Source: Pyrenophora tritici-repentis (taxonomy: Eukaryota > Ascomycota > Dothideomycetes > Pleosporales > Pleosporaceae). From it: a DNA stretch of 64,000 nucleotides. The translations under genes and the position numbers were made by a program. The notes under the pieces are model-generated. The model saw only the letters and a program-made list of their open reading frames with translations. It had not been told where the DNA came from and did not search any database. The stretch spans positions 124,001 through 188,000 of the forward strand of contig NC_089397.1 in the NCBI RefSeq assembly GCF_003171515.1, in the 5' to 3' direction. Each line of letters starts with the position of its first letter. Positions within the stretch are counted from its first letter, which is position 1. Below are positions 21,990-33,809 of this stretch, piece after piece.

Positions 21990-23019
21990 AAAAAAACAAG
22001 AATAAGGAAAACGGGACGATTAGTGTTTGGGTAATTGAAACGAACGGACGGAACCGTCATTTACGGGTTCTAGTCAGTGTAGGCTTTTTTGGAAGACGTG
22101 TGCAACTACGACGGGTACCTTTTTTCCACTCTCGTTTCCTCCCCCCTCCTTCGCCCTTTTCTTCGCCGGCTGGCTGGAATTATCCAGGATTGGCGTAGTC
22201 GGCTCGGCTCGGTTTGGTATGGTGGGGAGGGGTAAAAAAGAGTGAAAAGGCTCACGAAAGCGTGTGTGTTGTGTGGAGGGGTGCAATTCACTTTTTGCTC
22301 TCTCTCCTCTTCTACAACGCTTTGTTTACAACTCATTTCTACTCTTCTGTTACCCTGCTTGCTATTTTTTCTTCTAGTAGTAAAAGGGTTGCAGGGCGTT
22401 TTCTGTGTGGCTCCGCTTCATCTTTCGTTTTTTTTGGTTTAAGTTCGTTTGGTTTGGTTTGGCTGGTGTGTAGTAGTCACGTTACCTGCGGGTTGCGTGC
22501 GCTAGACGAGACAGACAAGCAGACAGACGGACAGACAGACAGACATACAGATGAGAAACCGTGTATAGAATATATCGTCTTGAGACATGTAAAAATTGTG
22601 TTCTTGTGGTGGTGGTGACATAGCTACGATGGTGGGGCTAACGATAATCACGTTATCACGACATGGCAATGACGTGGTGGTGATTACATATGTACCCCAA
22701 CTTGAGCATGATGTATGTTTATATTGGAGAGAGAGAGAGAGAGAGAGAGAGGAACGTGACCTCGAACCAAAACCCCGTTCGTCTATATTGTACATTGCAA
22801 GGTACAGAGTACAGAAGATTTGGTATCTCATAGCTGTTCGTACCACAATTGACTACCACTACTACTTGTTTCTCACCCACTCGACTGGCGTTAGTTAGGG
22901 TGTGAGGAAGATAACGCGGCCGGCTTTGATAACCCCCGCCGTGCTAACCAACTTCACACACACATAAGGGAACAGAGTTCTTCTTCTTCTTCTTTGTTGT
23001 CGAAAGCGAAGAATTACGT
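21990..23019. other. Intergenic region between convergent genes
   Basis: 3' flanks of DNM1 and of the ATP synthase e gene. It contains polypyrimidine stretches, a run of gacagacagaca near 22508-22540 and a GA microsatellite (listed separately). No gene is seen. Confidence 0.6.
22727..22751. repeat. GA microsatellite
   Basis: Twelve uninterrupted GA units in the 3' region of DNM1. Confidence 0.9.
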
Positions 23020-23535
23020 TTATTTGTCGGTTATGCCGAGGAGGGCGTGGAGGTCGGCGTTGGGGTCTTTTGGGTCTGCGTTTGCTGTTGCGGGGAGTTG
23101 TTAGCACATGTATGTCATTTCTGTAATGTAATGTAGTCGCTTCTTCCAGTGTGAAGGTAGCTTCAGGACAGACATGACGTACCTCCCGAAGACTTCTTTG
23201 GCTGTTCTGAAGGGTGGTCTCGTGCCCATTGCTCTTTCGCTTGCCTAATCAGCGATTCCTTGTGTTGCCAGTCCTTTTGCGCGGCCTTTGCTCGGTCGGC
23301 GGCCGAGAGAGAGAGTTGGTGGTAGGCGCCGTAGAAGACTCCGAAGCCGAGGGCGGACCATCGGAGTACCTGTGAAGAGGATGGGTTAGCGTTTTGATGC
23401 TTTTGTCATCATCTCTGGGATGCCTGTATCGCATGACATGTCTCCAGCAAATCGCTTTGATAAGTGAGGTGCGACAAGACTTGTATCTTCCATGGGAATT
23501 GGAGGGCGTACATTAACACCGACTGACGTAGACAT
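23020..23535 (-). CDS. Mitochondrial F1Fo ATP synthase subunit e
   Basis: Three exons on the minus strand, missed by simple ORF calling because each is short: 23535-23512 (24 nt, MSTSVGVN), 23369-23183 and 23084-23020. Together they give 91 residues. Introns begin GTACGC and GTACGT and end cacag and aacag. Phases 0 and 1 are respected. The single membrane helix near the N-terminus carries the GxxxG dimerisation motif (LGFGVFYGAYH), which in yeast subunit e (Tim11/Atp21) holds ATP synthase dimers together in the inner membrane. A charged coiled-coil-like tail follows, ending in NADLHALLGITDK. Length (about 90) and layout fit subunit e well. It shares a short divergent promoter with the dynein intermediate chain gene. 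Confidence 0.88.
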
Positions 23536-24007
23536 GGTGACGGCTGCTTTGTTTTTGTGGATGTGCGAGGGGAACCTTTGGATGAGCGCGGGCGGCCTCG
23601 TATATGTTCCAATGGCAAGTATTCCGGATCAGCGATGATGACTACACCGCTTTGTGGGGTCCGGAGAGGGGGACTCGGGCGTCGGGGCGGGATGCGGGAT
23701 GTTGGGCGTTGGAGCTGTGAAAGTTGAGGTTGGCCCTGGGCGCAAGATTTGGTCGGCATTGTCTCGCTGCGAGCTAGTGCCCTCGTCCCTGAACAACAGC
23801 TTGGCGCGACGGGAACACACAACTTACGGAAGACGCGCCTGCTTACTTTACCCGGTCCTCTTTCTTGTTTTTTTAATTTTTTTAGTGAAAGACAAATACT
23901 TCGGCGTGGATAAGAGCGATAGGCGCACGGTATACGAATTGCTATTGTGACTGACTTGTCGGTCTCGCAACCCTGACATTCCATCCCACCCTCGCACATC
24001 TTCCGCC
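23536..24007. other. Divergent promoter region
   Basis: 472 bp between the start codons of ATP synthase subunit e (minus) and dynein intermediate chain (plus). It includes an A/T-rich stretch near 23866-23890. No coding feature. Confidence 0.6.
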
Positions 24008-26251
24008 ATGGAGTCCACAATGCAGCAACGGCGGGAGGAGATTCTCGCCAAAAAGGCCAAACTCGCTGAGCTGAAGCGCCAGCGCGAACTGAGGAGAGCC
24101 GAGAGTGCGAGCAGACAGTCCATGACTGGTAGTCCTTTGGGAGAAGTAGGGACACGTACTCTGGTGGTTACCCAACGACTAACCCGCATGTCAGGTCCTT
24201 TCGCCAACACCCAGACGCAGCGAAGATCTCGACCGCAGGACCGATGTCACCAACCTCATCAATAGCATTCTGGGGGAAAGCAGGCCCGGCTCCACCCAAC
24301 CTGGCTCTCCAGCAGGCCCCGGCCGAGCGACCCGGCCAACTTCAGTTGTCAGTGCAGGTCAACTTAGTAGCGACAATGAGTCGTCGAGCTTCCATCCCTC
24401 GGCCGGTATGGTCGACCGAGAGATGCAGACGCTCTCCATAGGCCCGTTAGCGACAGTGTACGAGTTCGATGGCCAGGTGACCAACGAAGTCAAGAAGGAA
24501 AAGGAGATCATCACGTACAGCAAGGGTGTGCAGGCATGCATAGACTGGAGTCCGTCAAAGGACAGGGGTGTTGGAGGTAGTGATACCGAGCGTGACGAGA
24601 GCCCCACGCGCTCACCCAAGAGCAAGAGGCTGAGTCGGAGACAAAAGGAAAAGGACGAGGAGATTCGGTTGCAGCTGCGCAGGGAGATTGAGGAGGAAAT
24701 CAAAGCCGCCCAACAAGCGCCTCAGGATGGCGCACCGCAACCAGGCTCGGAAGAAAACTTCCCATTTAAGACGCTTAGCAACGAGGAATTGACCGCCGTG
24801 GAGAACTCGGAAGAGTTCATTGGCTTCGTGGAGCGGAGTACAAAGGTCCTTGAACGAGCGCTCGACCAGCAGTTGGGATACGATATCCTAGCAGACTATG
24901 CAAATGGTGGTGTGGGTGTCGACGATGACGACGAGGGCTACGGTTCGAGCGGCGGCAAGAAGGGTCGGCGGATAAAGGAGATTGCACAGTTCTGGGACGA
25001 GCGGTGGAGCAAGAAGAGGATGATTTCTGATCTGGGCTTCTCAACAAAGGTATGAGGTACTACTGTGTATTGTTGCCATGTCATTAACATGCTTTGTAGT
25101 TTCCAGAACTCGTCCTCGCATCCTATACGAAGAACCCGTCGGCGCCGCATGACCCAGACGGTCTCGTTCAAGTGTGGAACTTGCACATGCACGACCGACC
25201 CGAGTACATATTCCATGCCCAGTCGGATATTCTGACTGCAAAGTTCTCTCCGTTCCATCCAAACCTCATCGTTGGTGGTGCATACTCGGGCCAAGTACTG
25301 CTATGGGATACTCGTGCAAAGTCGGCACCGGTACAAAAGACGCCGCTCACAGGTTCGGGACATACCCATCCAGTCTACTCACTTGACATTGTCGGAACCC
25401 AAAACGCGAACAACATCATCTCCTGTTCAACCGACGGCGTCGTATGTGGTTGGACTGTCGACATGCTCTCACAGCCACAAGAGTTCCTCGAATTGACCTC
25501 ACCGCCGCCTGCAAAGACGGATGACATGGCCGTAACCGCCATTGCCTTTCCTCAATCAGATCCCACCTACTTCCTCGCTGGCACAGAAGAAGGCTCCATC
25601 TACCCCTGCCACCGCTACGACCGTGCAGGTGCAAAAGCCGGTGTAGACGGCCGCGTCAAGTACGCCGGCCACGCCGCACCCGTCATGAGCCTTGACTTCC
25701 ATCCCGCAAAGGGCCAAATCGACCTCGGCGACCTTGTCCTCTCATCCAGCGTCGACTGGAGCGTCAAGCTCTGGAAAGTCCGTCCTCCAGCCGCAACCGG
25801 CGCAACCAACCCCACCCTCCCCGGCGCCACCCAACAAGTCACACCCGTCCTCGACATCGCGCGCGAAGATCTCGTCTACGACGTCCGCTGGTCCCCCGTC
25901 AAACCCTCCGTCTTCGCCCTCGTCGACGGCGCAGGCAGCCTGGAAGTCTGGGACATCAACGTCGATATCGAAGTACCCGTCCAGTCTGTCAAGCCCAGTG
26001 ATGGCAAACGCGGCGCTTTTACTAATATGCCGACGGGCCTGGGCTACATGAATCGCAGTCTGAATAAGCTGGCTTGGGAGCGCAATGAGGGTAGGCGTGT
26101 GGCTGTTGGCGGTATGGATGGCGTGGTCACGGTGTTTGAGGTTGGTGATGATTTGGGGGGCGTGCAGACGAGGAGTGAGGAGTGGAGTGGGGTTAAGCGG
26201 TTGGTGGGCAGGTTGGAGGGGCACGGGGAGGGGGTTAATGGGAAGGGATGA
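24008..26251 (+). CDS. Cytoplasmic dynein intermediate chain
   Basis: Three exons: 24008-24145, 24195-25049 and 25100-26251, all phase 0, about 714 residues. The N-terminus is the short Lys/Arg/Glu helix (ILAKKAKLAELKRQRELRR) that binds dynactin p150Glued and NudE. After a Ser/Pro-rich linker, DREMQTLSIGP resembles the light-chain (LC8) binding motif. A charged helix then leads to the C-terminal WD-repeat propeller, which begins around FPELVLASY and contains GGAYSGQVLLWDTR, SCSTDGVVCGW, SSSVDWSVKLWK and WSPVKPSVFALVDGAGSLEVWD. The chain links the dynein heavy chain to cargo and light chains for nuclear and vesicle transport along microtubules (NudI in Aspergillus). A run of six G at 26155-26160 is read in the correct frame here. 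The gene looks intact. Confidence 0.92.
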
Positions 26252-27242
26252 TGATGGGGGGAATGTGGTGGGGTGGAGTGGTCTATGGGAGAGTGATGTA
26301 TGGGCTGGGCTGGGCTTGTGGGCATATGGTGCTTCGAATACCCCAATTGTTTTCATTACTTTTGCTTCTACTTACTTTTGTAGCGTAGCGGGATGGAGCG
26401 CGCCGAACGCATCATCGTCATCATCATTCTCTATGGTACCGCTGGTTTGTGGGAGGAGTGAGAGTTGTTTTCGACTCTATTCATGTCGGATGTAAAATCA
26501 TACCCCCCACAATACCGTTTTCCAATTCAATTTCAAGTTTTTACTTGCTTGTTTCTTGTCCCATCACATATACGTACGTGTGTACTCGCCGCTGCCGTCG
26601 CCGTCGTCGTACTCGTACACAGTTGTGGCGGTGCATGCATGTAATTATCCAGTCACACGACATACTGCAGTTCCCAGTCGTCAATCGTCAGTTCTTCTGC
26701 CGTGTCACTGTCACTGTCGAAAGCCCAAACTGTCAAGACAAGTCCCGGCCCGCTAGCTAGCGTGGTAGAAGGAAACCCGGCACCGGCACCAATCCAGCCC
26801 CACTAACGACACCGCCACGGGAAACGCCACACAGGTTTCTTACATCATCGATTTGAGGGAGCGTGAGAACAGGTTTCTGTGACTGAAAACGCGTGGGATT
26901 ACGACGGCATGATGGGATGATTGGGTTTTTGTGCTCTTGCTTGCTTAGGGAGGGAGAGCGTGTCTGGCTGGCCTGTTTCTGTGGCGTGTGCAAAAAGGAT
27001 CGGCAGATTCATGCAGTATGTGTGGTTCAAGCTGTTCGCCACACCTTTTTCTTGTCGCGGATGTAGATGGCTGGGGTGCGGGTGCAGGTGGGTAAGTTAG
27101 TGGGTAGTGGGTAGCGAAACTAGCTGGGGGGAGCTGTATGTTTAAGGTGTTGAGCTGTGGCTCGTTGCTTGTTCTTTCTCGTGCTATTTCTCGGTCTATT
27201 TCTCGACCACATTTCCCTTCCGATGAAGTGAGAAACAGAAAT
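26252..27242. other. Intergenic region
   Basis: 3' flank of the dynein gene and 5' flank of the next gene. Open frames on both strands are low-complexity or overlapping. No RNA gene or repeat recognised. Confidence 0.55.
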
Positions 27243-28677
27243 ATGCTGAGTGTCCTACTCACGCTGTTACCGGGTGTGCGGGTGTGGTGGCCTGGGTTGC
27301 AGGAGGTAGAGAAGGATAATGAGAAAATGTACGTATAAACTTTGCTAGGTGATATACTAGGTACAAGGTATTTCTGTTGTTGGATCAATTGATAACTAGA
27401 AGAAGGCTAATACTCTGATTCAATCTAGTGCATTAACATCCTGTACCTCGACCATAAAATCTTACTTCCCCTGCACCACCCAAAACTCAACATGTCTCTG
27501 CGATCAACACCTCTACCTTAATACATGTCTCGAAAACTACGCCTCACTCCTACCATCGCATCCCGATCGCGTAATCATCGAAATTACGACAGATGAACAC
27601 TGTCGCGCCGCTGGTAGCGTCACCGCGGAACGCGTACGCCGGGTCCACGAGCAGCAGCGCAGGCAGATTGGCAGTTTGATATCGAGTATTGTGGGCGATG
27701 TGTCATCTGTGTTGTCGAGCAAGGGTGTTACGGTGCCGACGGCGGTGATTGAGAGTGTAGCGGGGAGTGTGCTTGGGGCGTTGCCGACGGGAGGATCGGT
27801 GGATGCGACGAGTATTGCGGCGGAGGTTACGGCGTCGAGTAGTAGCACGGTTGTGACGAGTTCTGCTGCCACTGGATTGGCATCATCTTCAGACAGTACG
27901 CCGAAGACGACACAGAGATTCAGTTCATCGACCGCCGTTGCGAATCCCGCATCCTCGTCGAAATCCAGTTCAGGCCCATCGACTGGACTCATCGCTGGTG
28001 TGGTAGTAGGGGGAATCGCGGCATTGGCTTTGATTGGAATCTTCATTTTACTCCTGCTTCGGCATAGGAAGAAGAAGGCATCTAGAACCGCAAGTGTCGC
28101 GGATAAAGAAGCAAGTGCGACAATGTCTTCTTCGTCAGACTACCCACAACCGCCGCCGCCGCCGCCGCCCACAAACAACACTTTCCCAGCAAGACCTCTA
28201 CAAACGACTTACCCGCCTACAACAACACCTCAACAAAGAACAATACCATCTACATACACCCCACCAGGAACACTCCAATCCCCCATATCCCCCCTCACTG
28301 AAGACCAACAGCCATGGCCCTCTACACCTCACACCGCAGTCACATCACCAATTACACCAACACCAGCAGCCAGATACTCACCTTCTTCCTACGGCAACGG
28401 CGATGAAGACGATGAAAAACCATCCCAACACCACCAGTTTTACGATGCAAAAGTTCCGCTGGGCAATGAGATGCCGACGCAGGCTAATGTTTGGGAGATT
28501 GGAGGGAGGGAGATACCGAGGCCGAGTGAGTTGGAGGCGGGGGAGAGGGATGGGTTGGATTTGGGGGATGTGGGTGGGGGGCAGGGAGTGATGAGTTCGG
28601 AAGGTGGGGATGGAATTGGAAGTGACGAAGAGAAGGTTAAGAGAGATGGGAGTGGTGGGGTGGGTGTAGCGTTATAG
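27243..28677 (+). CDS. Single-pass cell-surface protein with CFEM-like cysteine motif and Ser-rich stalk
   Basis: The main frame is open from 27421 to 28677. Upstream, a strong donor (GTACGT at 27329) and an acceptor (caatctag, ending 27428) join it in phase to a short exon beginning at an ATG at 27243. An earlier in-frame ATG at 27138 is also possible, so the N-terminus is uncertain. The ectodomain has a cysteine pattern ending C-x6-CLC-x9-C (about 27466-27520), reminiscent of the core of CFEM domains, but I do not count all eight cysteines. A Ser/Thr-rich stalk follows, then one membrane helix (AGVVVGGIAALALIGIFILLLL) with a basic stop-transfer RHRKKK. A Pro-rich cytosolic tail of about 200 residues completes it. 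The layout suggests a plasma-membrane sensor or adhesin. Confidence 0.65.
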
Positions 28678-28752
28678 TACATAATTACAGAACACCACTT
28701 AATGTGATGAACATGTCAAAAAACCCTTTTCCTGTGAGTTTTGCTTGTGAAG

Positions 28753-30659
28753 CTATGATGCCACATAGTCAAAACTACCTGTCAAGTCCCAATCAAACCA
28801 ATCCTGAAAAGTCCAGTCTATCTGCGAGTAGGAAGTATCTATCCCCGGCCAAATCTCCGTCAGCTGTCTCTGGAAGACTTCGTTGTTATACGGAAGACGA
28901 GGTTCCTGCGGTAATGTTGTCGTACTATCCTGCACAGCCACGACGACAGTATCAGAAGCCGACGTATGTCCATGCTCTGGAACGATACCAACAGAGCATC
29001 CACTCGCGGCCGTCGTACTTCTTGTACCAGAATCTCTCCCACTCCCATCTCCATCCACCAACCCATCCAAAGCCCCCGACTCAATAACCCCCCCAAAGCC
29101 TCTCCGCCAACCTCCCCACCCCCCTAACACTCGTCCACCTCCTCCCCAGCCCATCAAGTACCTCACAGCACCGCCGCAAATCCTCACACGCCGCACCTAT
29201 CCCACGCTCCCCATCATGCAACGCGCGGTATATCACCGTCGTAGACATGGACATTGCATACGGGACCAGCGGTAACGGGGGGAAATGCGTCGATGCCTTC
29301 ATTAGAAACGAGATCGAGGACGCGATGGGCAGAGGTGAAGCGGCGGGAGTATTGTACGCTACCTGGGCCGCTGTAGCGACAAGATAGCATGGCGGCGACA
29401 TGATACCATGTTTCTAGATAAACTGCTTCTGGTAAGTACGACGTACGAGAAATGGAGAGGAATGATATCATACGTCTATGCGCCCTATGAAACCCCTCAA
29501 AATCCACATCCCTCACAACATCCTCCAGCTGCGGAAACACCGCACAACTATCCACCGCAGCCCTAGCACCAGCTTTATACGCCTTGGTAGCCACCGTCAT
29601 CAAATCCCCCAAACCCAGCGCTACAGCCATGATTTGTGAGCGGTAGTTCCCCTTTTCTGGTACTATACGCTCGATACCTACGTCTGCGTCGTCGATAAAG
29701 AACGGCGCTGCGGCCATGATCGGTTTGCCCAAGCGGTCGAAGTTGCGGAGTGACCACCACAGATACTCGCACCGCTCTTTGTCGGGGCTGTCTGGTATCT
29801 TCAGATGGATACCTAGGGACCATGCTTCACAGATTGCCTGGGAGAGATGACTCGACGCGCGGTCTACACCTGCTAGACCGTCGTTGTGCAAGTGCATCAA
29901 TGCGAGGATTTGCATCTTGGTCACACGGTCGGGCTCGAGGTCTGCTTTTATGACCGCGTCTAGGCCGGCTAGGAGTCTAGAGGCGAAGTCCAAGGGCTCG
30001 AGAAGGGGGCCGGGATCCGTGAGGCGGAGGAAGGGGGTGGCGTGTGTGGTTTTGCAGACGACGAGGCAGATTGCTCGGACGAGGTAGGCAGAGGCTTGGT
30101 TGTTGCTGTGGGAACGGAAGATGCTGGTGCCGTGGGTGATGGGGGTGAGGTCGTCTAATGTGGATATGTATAGGGGGAGGAGGGCGTCAGTGGTTGTTTT
30201 TGGTAAGATGAGGAATGCTCCTTCATCTTCGAGGTATCTTCGATGCGCATCTGATAGCGGTGGTGGAGCGGCACGGGTTTTGTGTTTTTTGTACCATGCT
30301 AAACGTCGTTGTGCTTCGTATGTTGTAGACAGGCTAGGTGTCGTGGCAGATGGTGTGGGGTGTAATGCTGTTGTATTTGCTTCCAGTATCTGAGTGCTTG
30401 GTCCTGGTTCGGCATCTTCTGATAGGGCTGCGAGAATTGATTCTGGATTGTATTCGCTTACACGGCCTGGACTTGGACTTGTCTTGCGTGCAGTCGTGCT
30501 TGGACGTTCCTGTTGTATCCGCCTACCGGTGCGCTCCACTCTTTCTATATTGCGCCTACCCACGTGGTAACATTTCTTCTTCCGTGAACGACAACTCGTA
30601 CATGCAGATGCAGCCCGTTTCTTGATCGGCGTCTCACCTGACTGCCAGACAATTTGCAT
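28753..30659 (-). CDS. Zn2Cys6-type fungal transcription factor, two apparent frameshifts
   Basis: The start at 30659 (MQIVWQSGE) is preferred. The DNA-binding segment reads SACTSCRSRKKKC, the first half of a Zn(II)2Cys6 cluster. The three C-terminal cysteines expected next are not found in any frame, so the finger is partial or relies on a splice form not seen. The middle region (from about YNPESILAAL) is the helical fungal transcription-factor domain (LYISTLDDLTPI, EAWSLGIHL, ERCEYLWWSLRNFDRLG). A 45 nt in-frame segment at 29473-29429 has good donor and acceptor sites and may be an intron. Two single-base excesses interrupt the C-terminal part: six C instead of five at 29277-29282 and seven instead of six at 29088-29094. 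Beyond them the protein continues to a stop at 28753 through an acidic, aromatic, activation-like tail (TFQDWFDWDLTG). Targets are unknown. Confidence 0.75.
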
Positions 30660-31182
30660 GATTACTGAAAACGTGTCGGGACTGTCGAGCAATGAGATTG
30701 AAAGATGGAGTCACTCGGCAACTTCCCATCTTTGGTCGGGACCACGCCTACCAATTTCGCTGGTGTAAAGTGGGTCAAATACTTGTTCAGATACTGTTGG
30801 TTGTATCGTCATGTTCGTTCCTGTGCCGACCCGAATTCGGATGGCTCCGCCTCCCCACTATTATCCATCCAGGGTGAGGTGCGGGGGATTCAACTACTAA
30901 ACCCTTTCCGGGGCGGCCTGCTTGACTAATCCTCAGAATACGCTGTCAAACATATGCATATGCAGCTTCACGGGCTATCTTTCTCACGACAGGATGGATG
31001 TATTCTTGAGAATGGCTTTTGATTTGAGGATCCAGTTGTGTTGGACACGCACACGGATCCTTCACAGGTGTCACGAGAGTGCGAAGACGTGTATATAATG
31101 TCCCCAAGACTGGTCCAGTTCCGTCCTGCCGATTCACAATTGAGATTGCAAAATTTCTACTCGCCTGATCCACATCTTCACC
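30660..31182. promoter_or_regulatory. Divergent promoter between transcription factor and oxidoreductase
   Basis: About 520 bp separating the two start codons. A TATA-like gtgtatataatg lies near 31089, roughly 90 bases before the oxidoreductase ATG. The shared region makes local control by the factor possible, but this is only inference. Confidence 0.45.
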
Positions 31183-32505
31183 ATGACTTCTCAAATCAAG
31201 CGCTATGTCATTGTAGGCATGGGCGTCCGCTCAGCCTTTTACTACCAAAGCATCATCAAAGACTTCAAAGATGTTGCCCAAGTCGTAGGTATCTGCGATA
31301 CCAACCAAACGCGCATGAAGGCTGCCAACGACCGCATTGCCGAAATCGGCGGCGAACGCGTACCCATGTACAAGGCAGAAGACTTTGACAAGATGGTCAA
31401 GGAACAAAAGGCAGACGTCGTCATTGTCACTACCATCGACCGCTTCCACCATGTCTACTGCATCCGAGCCATGGAGCTGGGCTGCGATGCCATTACTGAG
31501 AAGCCCATGACTATCGACGAAGAGAAGCTGCAGGCTATGATTGATGCGGAGAAGAAGACGGGCAAACAAGTTCGTGTTCTGTTCAACTACCGATATGCAC
31601 CACATCACACCAAGATGCGCGAGCTCATCGACTCGGGTGTCATTGGCGAGATCTCAACGGTACACATGGACTGGATTCTAGATTGCGCACACGGATCCGA
31701 CTTCATGCGTCGGTGGCATAGGAACAAGGATACCAGCGGTGGTATCCAGATGCACAAGTCGATCCACCACTTCGACCTAGTCCATTACTGGCTCAATACA
31801 GAGCCTGAAATGGTCTACTGTCTGGGCAGCCTGCGCTTCTACGGCCGAGAGAATGCCGAGCGACGCGGAGAAAAGAATCTCGGGGAACGCTATCTCAACA
31901 ACGAAGCTGCCAAGGATGACCCTTTCGCCATACACATTGACCAGAATGCCCAGCTGAAGAAACTGTACCTTGAGGCCGAGCACGAGGATGGCTACATTCG
32001 CGACCGGAATTGCTTCGCTGATGGCATTACCATTGAAGACAATCTCTCCATGATTATCAAGTACAAGGACCAAAGTGTCATGACATACAACACCTACGCA
32101 TATGCACCATGGGAAGGCTACCGCTGTGTGTTCAATGGTAGCAAAGGCCGTATTGAGATCAACGTCGTTGAAGGAGGATACTCGGCTGGTGGCGAGACGG
32201 TTACCAACGAAGGTATTGGCGACCTCGAGGCCAACTACATTCAAGGCGGGGTAGAGAAGACGAACATTGTCGTATATCCTTTGTGGGAAAAGCCGTATGT
32301 TGTTGAAGTCCAAAAGTCAGAAGGCGGACATGGCGGAGGCGATCCTCTTCTCCTGCGCGATGTGCTTGTTGGTGATACTGCAGACAACTTTAAGCGTGCT
32401 GCTTATATCCGGGATGGAGGTAATGCTGTGCTTGTCGGTGTTGGTGCGAATAAATCCATGGAGTCGGGTATGCCTGTGAAAGTGCAGGATCTTGTCAAGT
32501 GGTAG
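31183..32505 (+). CDS. Gfo/Idh/MocA family NAD(P)-dependent oxidoreductase
   Basis: An intronless 440-residue protein. The N-terminal Rossmann fold starts IKRYVIVGMGVRSAFY, followed by VVGICDTNQTR, VVIVTTIDRFHHVY and the signature EKPMTID, whose Lys is a catalytic/coenzyme-contact residue. The C-terminal alpha/beta domain contains GGIQMHKSIHHFDLVHYW, with the histidines typical of the substrate site. Family members oxidise or reduce sugars, inositols and related polyols, and some act as glycoside-modifying enzymes. This one is longer than simple glucose-fructose oxidoreductases. No signal peptide is present, so it is presumably cytosolic. It is transcribed divergently from the neighbouring transcription factor gene. 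The family is certain; the substrate is not. Confidence 0.92.
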   Translation: MTSQIKRYVIVGMGVRSAFYYQSIIKDFKDVAQVVGICDTNQTRMKAANDRIAEIGGERVPMYKAEDFDKMVKEQKADVVIVTTIDRFHHVYCIRAMELGCDAITEKPMTIDEEKLQAMIDAEKKTGKQVRVLFNYRYAPHHTKMRELIDSGVIGEISTVHMDWILDCAHGSDFMRRWHRNKDTSGGIQMHKSIHHFDLVHYWLNTEPEMVYCLGSLRFYGRENAERRGEKNLGERYLNNEAAKDDPFAIHIDQNAQLKKLYLEAEHEDGYIRDRNCFADGITIEDNLSMIIKYKDQSVMTYNTYAYAPWEGYRCVFNGSKGRIEINVVEGGYSAGGETVTNEGIGDLEANYIQGGVEKTNIVVYPLWEKPYVVEVQKSEGGHGGGDPLLLRDVLVGDTADNFKRAAYIRDGGNAVLVGVGANKSMESGMPVKVQDLVKW

Positions 32506-33266
32506 ATGGAATCGAATAGGCAGGATAGAATGACAACCCGATTATCACCTGGTGATGACAACACCGCTCCAAACCCAGCGTGCACAAAACTCATCATAAA
32601 TCTCAGCCAACCTAAACCCTCAGTATCAGCGTCGCACCAGCTGATACCTCTCCTAATAAGCCAAGTATCTTCCCACTCTTACGTCAGCCACACTCACCGT
32701 AGATCTGACCTGCGCCAACGCCCTGCATTATCTGTTTCTTCAAGCACCTCCGGCGCACAAGTAAGCATAATCGGGGTCCGGCAGGCGCCATCCGCCCCCA
32801 TCGCACACCCATTGCGGAGAGCCGAGACGCACCAATCAGCCACGCCCTTGCGCCCAACATCACGAATCAGACCTTCAGACTAGTAAATGTTTCACCACTT
32901 TCGACACGACGACAGAAACTCTACGTCAGACTTGTGAGCACTAGCGGGCGATCGAAGCCCGCTGGTCTCGGAGTTTGTCGAAATATGTTTAATAAAATAA
33001 CAAGGAGTGAGGGCGGGAAGGGGGAGACGGGAGCGGAGTTAAGGATACTGGGTTTGATTTGTTTTTCAAAGGTGGAAGGAAGGAACGGCAACGACTCCAA
33101 AAGAAAGTCAAAAACGAAGAATCCCCCTTTTTGTTTTTGTGCATTTTCTTTTCTCTTGTGTCTTGCGGAAGAAGGAAAGACACGTGCAGGCACAGAACAC
33201 CTTTTAGTACCACACAACCACACACACACACACACACAAACACGCATACGTACACATTCACCAACC
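32506..33266. other. Intergenic region
   Basis: No gene recognised. The last 100 bases contain a CA run (about 33221-33240) in the probable 5' UTR of the next gene. Confidence 0.55.
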
Positions 33267-33809
33267 ATGAAAAAGTCTTCTCTTCGCAAAACACTCCTCT
33301 CCCTCCTCGGTCTGACACCACACCTCTCTCGCGCGCAAACAACAACAACAGCGGCGTCATCATGGGGCACCCCCTTCACCGTCGACACACCCTCAGCATC
33401 AACAGACGCCTTACTACCGTCGTCGACTCAACAAACGCCAAGTAGTGCGGCGACGTATGCTAGTTTTCTCACTCCTCCCGCGTCGTCGCTGTCATCTACC
33501 GCGCCAACGGGTCTGGCAATTGATACTACGCCGCCTGTGCTTTCCAGACCGGCTGTTACGCTTATCAATGGGACGAATACTCGGGTTAGTGCGGGCGGCT
33601 CGAGCTCGAGTGAGGCGGTTACAAAGACTAGTGCGGAGGTAACGATGTCGATGTCGATGTCGACGACGACGACGACGGACGGTGTGAGGAGTACGATCAC
33701 GTTAGCGAGTGCGAGTGGGCAGGCGACGGGGGCGGCGCGTGGGAAGGGGTATAGGAAGATGGGGTTTGTGGGCGCGGTTGCGGGGGCGGCGGGGGTGATG
33801 GCGTGGTGA
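33267..33809 (+). CDS. Small Ser/Thr-rich GPI-type cell-surface protein
   Basis: A 180-residue protein without introns. The start at 33267 is chosen because the frame upstream lacks protein character and this ATG opens a basic-hydrophobic signal peptide (KKSSLRKTLLSLLGLTPHLSRAQ). The mature part is almost entirely Ser, Thr, Ala and Pro, with one N-glycosylation sequon (NGT) and an MSMSMSTTTTT stretch. The C-terminus is hydrophobic (GFVGAVAGAAGVMAW) after a small-residue and basic segment, as in GPI-anchored wall proteins. No enzymatic domain exists. The role is probably structural, in a heavily O-glycosylated cell wall. Such proteins are poorly conserved, so homology support may be weak. Confidence 0.65.
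   Translation: MKKSSLRKTLLSLLGLTPHLSRAQTTTTAASSWGTPFTVDTPSASTDALLPSSTQQTPSSAATYASFLTPPASSLSSTAPTGLAIDTTPPVLSRPAVTLINGTNTRVSAGGSSSSEAVTKTSAEVTMSMSMSTTTTTDGVRSTITLASASGQATGAARGKGYRKMGFVGAVAGAAGVMAW

Noticed and set aside
22508..22540. Repeated gacagacaga units considered as a CRISPR-like array
   Set aside because: A simple microsatellite in a 3' UTR; no spacer/repeat structure, and the genome is eukaryotic.
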